DNA from: Actinomycetales bacterium
Lineage (GTDB): Bacteria; Actinomycetota; Actinomycetes; Actinomycetales; Microbacteriaceae
Direction of reading: 5' to 3'
Assembly (NCBI GenBank): GCA_015654475.1
Contig: JAATGV010000006.1
Coordinates: 52,998-116,997 of the forward strand
Length of the DNA: 64,000 nucleotides
The position numbers were made by a program, and so were the translations under genes. This document shows positions 56,324 through 64,000 of the stretch, piece after piece. The stretch's first letter is position 1; each line of letters starts with the position of its first letter. Under the pieces are notes generated by a model. That model did no database searches and was not told the origin of the DNA. It was given only the letters and a program-made list of their open reading frames with translations.

Positions 56324-57085
56324 TTATCCTCCGACGTTTGGTGCGCTCGAAGTGGTCGTGTGGTCCGTAGCGAGCGTGCCGAGGTAGAGCGCGATGACCT
56401 TTGGGTCATTGAGGAGGTCCTTGCCGGAGCCGACGTATGCGTCTTTGCCCTGGTCGAGCACGTAGGCGCGGTCGCAGATCTGCAGACAACGCCGTGCGTT
56501 CTGTTCAACCATAAACACTGAGACGCCGGCCGCGTTGATCCGAGCAACGTTGAGGAACGTCTCATCCTGGCGCACAGGGGAAAGACCGGCGGACGGTTCG
56601 TCGAGCAACAGGATCGACGGGTCCATCATCAGTGCGCGCGACATGGCGACCATTTGACGTTCGCCTCCGGAAAGGGAACCGGCCCGCTGCTTGAGGCGCT
56701 TGCGCAATTCGGGGAACAACTCACAGACGAAGTCGAGGCGTGAATTGAACAAGTCCGGTCTCTGAAAGCACCCCATCTGGAGGTTCTCTTCGATGGTGAG
56801 CGTCTGAAAGACATTTTCGTTCTGGGGGACGAATCCGACGCCCTTCGCCACGAGATCGTCTGCCTTGAGGCCAGTGATCTCTTCGCCGTTCAGGATCGCC
56901 TTGCCTCCTCGAATCGATACCAGACCGAAGAGAGCCTTGAGGAGCGTCGACTTTCCGGCGCCATTCGGGCCGATGATACCCACCAGCTCGCCCTTGTCGA
57001 CATACGTAGTGCAGCCGTTGAGGATGTTGACGCCGGGGATGTAGCCCGCGTAGAGATCCTGCGTCTCGAGAACATGCTCTGCCAC
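56324..57085 (-). CDS. livF: Branched-chain amino acid ABC transporter ATP-binding protein LivF
   Basis: 253 residues. GTG 57085 after GGAGAAGGAG gives the family start AEHVLETQDLYAGYIPGVNI; the upstream open frame is antisense noise from livG. Walker A GPNGAGKST, signature LSGGERQMVAMSRAL, Walker B ILLLDEPSAGLSP. It is last in the livH-livM-livG-livF operon. Confidence 0.94.
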   Translation of the reverse strand: MAEHVLETQDLYAGYIPGVNILNGCTTYVDKGELVGIIGPNGAGKSTLLKALFGLVSIRGGKAILNGEEITGLKADDLVAKGVGFVPQNENVFQTLTIEENLQMGCFQRPDLFNSRLDFVCELFPELRKRLKQRAGSLSGGERQMVAMSRALMMDPSILLLDEPSAGLSPVRQDETFLNVARINAAGVSVFMVEQNARRCLQICDRAYVLDQGKDAYVGSGKDLLNDPKVIALYLGTLATDHTTTSSAPNVGG

Positions 57086-57089
57086 GGTA

Positions 57090-58013
57090 TTACTCCTTCT
57101 CCAGGGAGAGGTCGTCTCCGGCCAACGCGGGATCGGCTCCCGCGGCGACTTCCCTCTTGATCTCGGCGACGAGCTCACCGAGGTCGCGATCCTTATTCGA
57201 ACCCAGGTAGGCGTCGACGACCGCTTGGTCTTGCATGACGACGCTTGGCTCGCCCTCGGCAACGATCTTGCCTTCCGCCATCACGATGACCCAGTCGGCG
57301 ATGGTCTGGACCATGTGCATATCATGCTCAACGAACAGCACGGTCATGCCTTGCGCCTTCAGATCGACGATGTGGCCAAGCAGCGACTGCGTGAGAGCCG
57401 GGTTGACGCCCGCCATCGGCTCGTCGAGCATGACGAGTGTCGGATCGCTCATCAGCGCCCGTGCCATCTCAAGCAACTTGCGCTGACCGCCGGAGAGGGA
57501 GGCGGCGTAGTCATCTTTTTTCGTATCGAGTTTGAAGCGGGCGAGCAGCTCGACGGCCTTTGCCTCGACCTCGGCCTCCTGGGCTTTCCACGTCCATGGC
57601 AACAAGGCGTGCAGTAGGCCCTCGCCGCGTTGGTTCGTAGCCCCGAGCTTCATGTTGTCAAGAACGGAGAGCAGTGCAAGAGACTTGGTGAGCTGGAAGG
57701 TGCGTACCTGGCCGCGTTGGGCAACCTTGTACGCGGACTTACCGGAAATCGTCTCGCCATTGAACGACCATTCCCCGGTGTTGGGCACGTCGAAACCGGT
57801 CAACAAGTTGAACAGCGTGGTCTTGCCAGCGCCGTTTGGACCGATAAGAGCCGTGATGGCGTTTCGCGGCACCTCGATATGGGGCACGTCGACGGCTGTC
57901 ATGCCACCAAACTTGCGTGTGACGTTGTCCGCGATGATGATCGGATCGATTTTCTTGCACCCGGGAACGGCCTCACCGATATGCAGTGCCGGCCTCGTCG
58001 TGTCATTAACCAT
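57090..58013 (-). CDS. livG: Branched-chain amino acid ABC transporter ATP-binding protein LivG
   Basis: 307 residues, longer than the usual ~255. The ABC core starts about residue 28 (DNVTRKFGGMTAVDVPHIEV), with Walker A GPNGAGKTT, signature LSGGQRKLLEMARAL and Walker B LVMLDEPMAGVNP. A ~40-residue acidic C-terminal tail (LGELVAEIKREVAAG then LSLEKE) is extra. It overlaps livM by 8 bases. Confidence 0.94.
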   Translation of the reverse strand: MVNDTTRPALHIGEAVPGCKKIDPIIIADNVTRKFGGMTAVDVPHIEVPRNAITALIGPNGAGKTTLFNLLTGFDVPNTGEWSFNGETISGKSAYKVAQRGQVRTFQLTKSLALLSVLDNMKLGATNQRGEGLLHALLPWTWKAQEAEVEAKAVELLARFKLDTKKDDYAASLSGGQRKLLEMARALMSDPTLVMLDEPMAGVNPALTQSLLGHIVDLKAQGMTVLFVEHDMHMVQTIADWVIVMAEGKIVAEGEPSVVMQDQAVVDAYLGSNKDRDLGELVAEIKREVAAGADPALAGDDLSLEKE

Positions 58014-58989
58014 TGAAACGTGCCTCCGCCTTCTTGCCGAAGATGCCCTGCGGTCTGAAGATCACGAGAAGCATCAGCGCGAGTCCCACCAACATATACC
58101 GAATCTGTCCCGATTGGACCGGGGTAATGGGAAGCACGCCCGTCTTGACCCCGAGCGAGACGAACCCTTCCGTGATGGCGATCGTCGCCCAGAAAATCAT
58201 CGAACCGACAATCGGGCCGAAGATGGTTGCGGCTCCGCCGAGTAGCATGATCGCCCAGATGAAGAATGTTGTCTGGGTGCCGTAGTTGTCTGGCTGGAGG
58301 GACGACGGCATGATGGCAAAGATTACGCCGATGCCGGCGAGTACACCACCAATGATGAGAACCTGCATCTTGTAGGAGAATGCGTTCTTGCCGAGCGCGC
58401 GCACCGCATCTTCGTCTTCTCTGATCCCCTTGATGACGCGACCCCACGGGCTTCGCACCAATAGCCAGATGATCAAGGCGGCGACGATGACCGTTATCCA
58501 ACCGACCAGCCTTACCCAGACCATGTCGTTGGTGTAATGGATCGGACCGAGATTGATGCTGAAGGTGTCGGGAATCGGATTGAGTGCGAAGAAGCTCGCG
58601 CCCGTGCCGTTGAGGCCGTCCGAGCCGCCTGTCAGCGGACGCGCCTCTGGCGTGCGCACCGAGAGCCGAACGATCTCGGCGGCGCCGATGGTGACGATTG
58701 ACAGGTAGTCGGCCCGTAGCCGCAATGTCGGGATGCCGAGCAGCAGCGCAAATAGGACGGCACCCGCGATCGCCATGAGGAGCGACGGGAAGAAGCCGAC
58801 ATTGAGCTTGACCGCGCCGATGGCGAATGCGTAGCCGCCGATGGTCATGAACCCGGCCTGGCCGAAGTTGAGCAGTCCGGTGAAGCCGAAATGCAATGCC
58901 AATCCCAGGGCGGCAAGGGCATATGCGATCGTGATGGGGTCGAACAGCGCCCCGACGGCTACCCAGATGAATGTGAAATCAGAACTCAT
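58006..58989 (-). CDS. livM: Branched-chain amino acid ABC transporter permease LivM
   Basis: 327 residues, about nine membrane segments. Landmarks are LNFGQAGFMTIGGYAFAIGA, LRLRADYLSIVTIGAAEIVRL and the cytoplasmic coupling loop SPWGRVIKGIREDEDAVRALGKN. It is the second gene of the operon, 15 bases after livH. Confidence 0.94.
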   Translation of the reverse strand: MSSDFTFIWVAVGALFDPITIAYALAALGLALHFGFTGLLNFGQAGFMTIGGYAFAIGAVKLNVGFFPSLLMAIAGAVLFALLLGIPTLRLRADYLSIVTIGAAEIVRLSVRTPEARPLTGGSDGLNGTGASFFALNPIPDTFSINLGPIHYTNDMVWVRLVGWITVIVAALIIWLLVRSPWGRVIKGIREDEDAVRALGKNAFSYKMQVLIIGGVLAGIGVIFAIMPSSLQPDNYGTQTTFFIWAIMLLGGAATIFGPIVGSMIFWATIAITEGFVSLGVKTGVLPITPVQSGQIRYMLVGLALMLLVIFRPQGIFGKKAEARFNG

Positions 58990-59004
58990 GACGTGATCCT
59001 CCGG

Positions 59005-62023
<3,019 letters not shown>

Positions 62024-62078
62024 GGCGGCGACCTCAGCTGTCGGATCACGCTGAGGGAGCCCGTAAAGGAGCAGGAAC

Positions 62079-63203
62079 GTGAACGAGCAGTACGAGATCG
62101 GCCGATCGAAGATGGGGCGCAGGGCCTACTCGTTTGACGATATCGCGGTCGTGCCCGATCGGCGAACTCGAGACCCTAAGGACGTCTCGGTTGCCTGGAG
62201 TATCGATGCGTACCAGTTCGAGATTCCGGTGCTTGCCGCCCCGATGGATTCTGTCGTGTCTCCAGCTGTGGCGATAGCGATTGGTCGTCTCGGTGGCCTC
62301 GGCGTGCTTGACCTCGAGGGATTGTGGACAAGGTACGAGAACCCAACGCCCATCCTTGAAGAGCTTGCTGCCGTTGACCCAGCGTCTGCGACACAACTGC
62401 TCCAGCGTGTATATGCCGAGTCGATCAAGCCGGAGTTGATCTCGCAGCGTCTTGCGGAGATTCGTGCAGCAGGCGTCACCGTCGCTGGTGCGCTCTCGCC
62501 GCAACGCACTCAGGATTACTATCAGACGGTGCTCGATGCCGGGGTCGACCTTTTTGTGATCCGCGGCACGACGGTGTCTGCCGAGCATGTTTCGAAGTCG
62601 AGTGAGCCGCTCAACCTGAAGAAATTCATCTACGAACTCGACGTTCCTGTCATCGTCGGCGGCGCAGCCACATACACGGCTGCGATGCACCTGATGCGTA
62701 CCGGTGCTGCGGGAATCCTGGCTGGGTTCGGCGGAGGTGCGGCATCCACATCGCGCAAGACCGTTGCAATTCACGCACCTATGGCAACCTGCATCTCTGA
62801 TGTGGCCGCAGCCCGCCGCGATTACATGGATGAGTCGGGTGGCCGATACGTTCACGTCATCGCTGATGGTTCGCTTGGCACGTCTGGCGATGTGGTGAAA
62901 GCGATTGCGTGCGGGGCGGACTCCGTGATGCTTGGCACGGCTCTCGCGCGTTCGGCTGAGGCACCCGGTGCCGGCTGGCATTGGGGTGCCGAAGCGAAGC
63001 ACTCAGAGCTGCCGCGCGGCGAACGTGTACACGTTGGCACCGTTGCGCCGCTTGACCAGGTGCTTTTCGGGCCGGCGACGACGGCGGACGGAACGTCCAA
63101 CATCATCGGAGCGTTGCGTAAGTCGATGGCGACAACCGGGTATTCGGATCTCAAAGAATTTCAGCGTATTGAGGTTGTCATCGCCCCATACCAGCTGGCA
63201 TAG
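62079..63203 (+). CDS. GuaB3-family IMP dehydrogenase-like protein
   Basis: 374 residues, the actinobacterial IMPDH-related family without CBS domains. It begins YEIGRSKMGRRAYSFDDIAV and keeps the TIM-barrel loops VLAAPMDSVVSPAVAIAIG, VIVGGAATYTAAMHLMRTGA and VIADGSLGTSGDVVKAIACG. The classical catalytic cysteine loop is replaced (AGILAGFGGGAAS), so activity on IMP is uncertain. GTG start after AAAGGAGCAGG; a 7-bp hairpin (62032-62056) lies between it and guaB. Confidence 0.93.
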   Translation: MNEQYEIGRSKMGRRAYSFDDIAVVPDRRTRDPKDVSVAWSIDAYQFEIPVLAAPMDSVVSPAVAIAIGRLGGLGVLDLEGLWTRYENPTPILEELAAVDPASATQLLQRVYAESIKPELISQRLAEIRAAGVTVAGALSPQRTQDYYQTVLDAGVDLFVIRGTTVSAEHVSKSSEPLNLKKFIYELDVPVIVGGAATYTAAMHLMRTGAAGILAGFGGGAASTSRKTVAIHAPMATCISDVAAARRDYMDESGGRYVHVIADGSLGTSGDVVKAIACGADSVMLGTALARSAEAPGAGWHWGAEAKHSELPRGERVHVGTVAPLDQVLFGPATTADGTSNIIGALRKSMATTGYSDLKEFQRIEVVIAPYQLA

Positions 63204-63316
63204 CGGACATCCACACGTAGGCGAAGTCAAGCCGGTTATCGACAGCATCCCTCGGCATCGAGTCTTGTCCTGTTAAGATGGATGGAATCGGTTCCCAGAA
63301 ATAAGGAGTAACGCCT
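63204..63316 (+). promoter_or_regulatory. Upstream region of the antiporter operon
   Basis: 113 bases with a good -10-like TAAGAT (63274-63279) and ribosome binding site AAGGAG (63303-63308). No matching -35 hexamer is evident. Confidence 0.35.
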
Positions 63317-63853
63317 GTGACTGATGTCAAGCGAGTCAAACTCCCGGGTGTTGGGGTTTTGCACACGTTCGTGACCGAGGGCGGCGGAAAAGTCGGCGTC
63401 ATCGCGCACCGGTCGGGTCACAGCGATCTGATCAGTTTTGACGACGAGGCCGGCGGCCCGGAAGCGACCAAGGTGTCACTTCGGCTGAGCGAAGAAGAGG
63501 CCCACATCCTCGCGGAACTTCTTGGTGGAACCCGAATCACCGAGTCGTTGACAACCCTGGAGCAGATCCCCGGCCTCTCGATCGACTGGTTCCAGGTCGA
63601 CTACGACGACCATATCGCGGGGCAAGAGCTCGGAAATCTCGCAGAGCGTGGCATCTTCGGCCTGACCGTGGTCGCGGTGGTGCGAGGCGAGGGAGCAAAC
63701 CCTGCACCTGCACCAGACTTCCGAGTATTTCCGGGAGACACCCTCGTCGTGGCTGGCACGCCTGAAAAAGTTGCCAAAGCCTTCACGTTCTATCGAACAG
63801 GCGAACTCACCTTCAAACCCAAGACCGAATCCATCGACCTGACAGGAGACTGA
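63317..63853 (+). CDS. Cation/proton antiporter regulatory subunit (TrkA-C domain)
   Basis: 178 residues, cytoplasmic. The second half is a TrkA C-terminal (RCK_C) domain with RGEGANPAPAPDFRVFPGDTLVVAGTPEKVAK, a ligand-sensing module found with KhtT/AmhM-type regulators. The N-terminal ~90 residues (VKRVKLPGVGVLHTFVTEGGGKVG) match the KhtT-like half. The antiporter gene begins 7 bases downstream, so the two form a potassium or ammonium efflux pair. Confidence 0.85.
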   Translation: MTDVKRVKLPGVGVLHTFVTEGGGKVGVIAHRSGHSDLISFDDEAGGPEATKVSLRLSEEEAHILAELLGGTRITESLTTLEQIPGLSIDWFQVDYDDHIAGQELGNLAERGIFGLTVVAVVRGEGANPAPAPDFRVFPGDTLVVAGTPEKVAKAFTFYRTGELTFKPKTESIDLTGD

Positions 63854-63860
63854 TCGGCCC

Positions 63861-64000
63861 GTGGAGCACGCGATCGGACCGCAACTACTTACTATCGGCA
63901 CGCTGCTGATCATTGCCTATGTGCTTGGCCGGCTCGGTCGTCTGATTGGGTTGCCCGCGATTCCGATCTACATTCTTGTCGGCCTTATCGCATCACCGAA
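63861..64000 (+). CDS. Cation:proton antiporter, CPA2 (Kef) type, N-terminal part cut by window end
   Basis: The frame from GTG 63861 encodes 46 residues before the window ends, without a stop: a first membrane helix (LLTIGTLLIIAYVLGRLG) then IGLPAIPIYILVGLIASP, the start typical of Kef/CPA2 monovalent cation/H+ antiporters. Its closeness to the TrkA-C regulator supports the call. Confidence 0.75.
   Translation, partial: MEHAIGPQLLTIGTLLIIAYVLGRLGRLIGLPAIPIYILVGLIASP

Noticed and set aside
62046..63002. 318-codon frame opposite guaB3
   Set aside because: Antisense to a conserved gene, with Arg/His-rich composition typical of shadow frames.

Overview
The window reads as chromosomal DNA of a GC-rich actinobacterium, most likely a member of the Microbacteriaceae (order Micrococcales). 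The support is the S10-spc-alpha ribosomal order with secY-adk-map-infA-rpmJ inside it, the absence of rpsN after rplE and of rpsD before rpoA, the alr-tsaE-tsaB-rimI/tsaD-groES and guaB-guaB3 blocks, many GTG/TTG starts and -10-only leaderless starts. The family call is inference; no database search was possible.

Layout. (1) 1-5271: a peptide/opine-type ABC importer: lipoprotein, permease, a fused permease-ATPase and a second ATPase. (2) 5272-22249: the ribosomal super-cluster, rpsJ to rplQ, with secY, adk, map, infA, rpmJ and rpoA, closed by truA. (3) 22250-22706: a repetitive hairpin and a free-standing glycyl-radical-domain protein. (4) 22707-39700: an arabinose/arabinoside locus. araB-araD-araA and a LacI-type regulator run forward. 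A monosaccharide ABC importer (lipoprotein, ATPase, permease), a second importer (lipoprotein, two permeases), a GH51 arabinofuranosidase, a second LacI regulator and a sugar O-acetyltransferase run in reverse. (5) 39598-40428: a long repeat-rich intergenic stretch. (6) 40429-41384: rplM-rpsI. (7) 41414-50078: glmM, coaA (reverse), glmS, acpS, alr, tsaE, tsaB and a rimI-tsaD fusion. (8) 50135-52632: a DUF4190-like membrane protein, a THUMP-like-domain methyltransferase (reverse), and a solitary groES under two CIRCE elements. (9) 52857-60357: rarD, a shrunken LivK-like lipoprotein, livK, and the convergent livF-livG-livM-livH operon. (10) 60482-64000: guaB, guaB3 and the start of a cation/proton antiporter operon cut by the window edge.

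How it works together. The arabinose locus is the best integrated system. GH51 would release L-arabinose from arabinosides brought in by the CUT1-type importer; the second importer would bring in free sugar; AraA, AraB and AraD would convert it to xylulose-5-phosphate. A 14-bp palindrome, TGTTACCGGTAACA, overlaps a readable promoter before araBDA and another before the monosaccharide importer. A weaker copy lies at the promoter of the acetyltransferase. A different 16-bp palindrome lies just after an excellent TTGACA-17-TATGAT promoter of the arabinoside importer, next to the second LacI gene. This suggests two LacI-family regulators dividing one pathway.

Points that go beyond routine annotation: a LivH permease with a secreted beta-sandwich-like domain at its N-terminus; a mini-LivK lipoprotein beside livK; an orphan glycyl-radical domain; a 15-base motif shared by the leaders of rpsH and rpsM; two families of inverted intergenic repeats; and intercistronic hairpins directly after the lipoprotein gene in three separate ABC operons.
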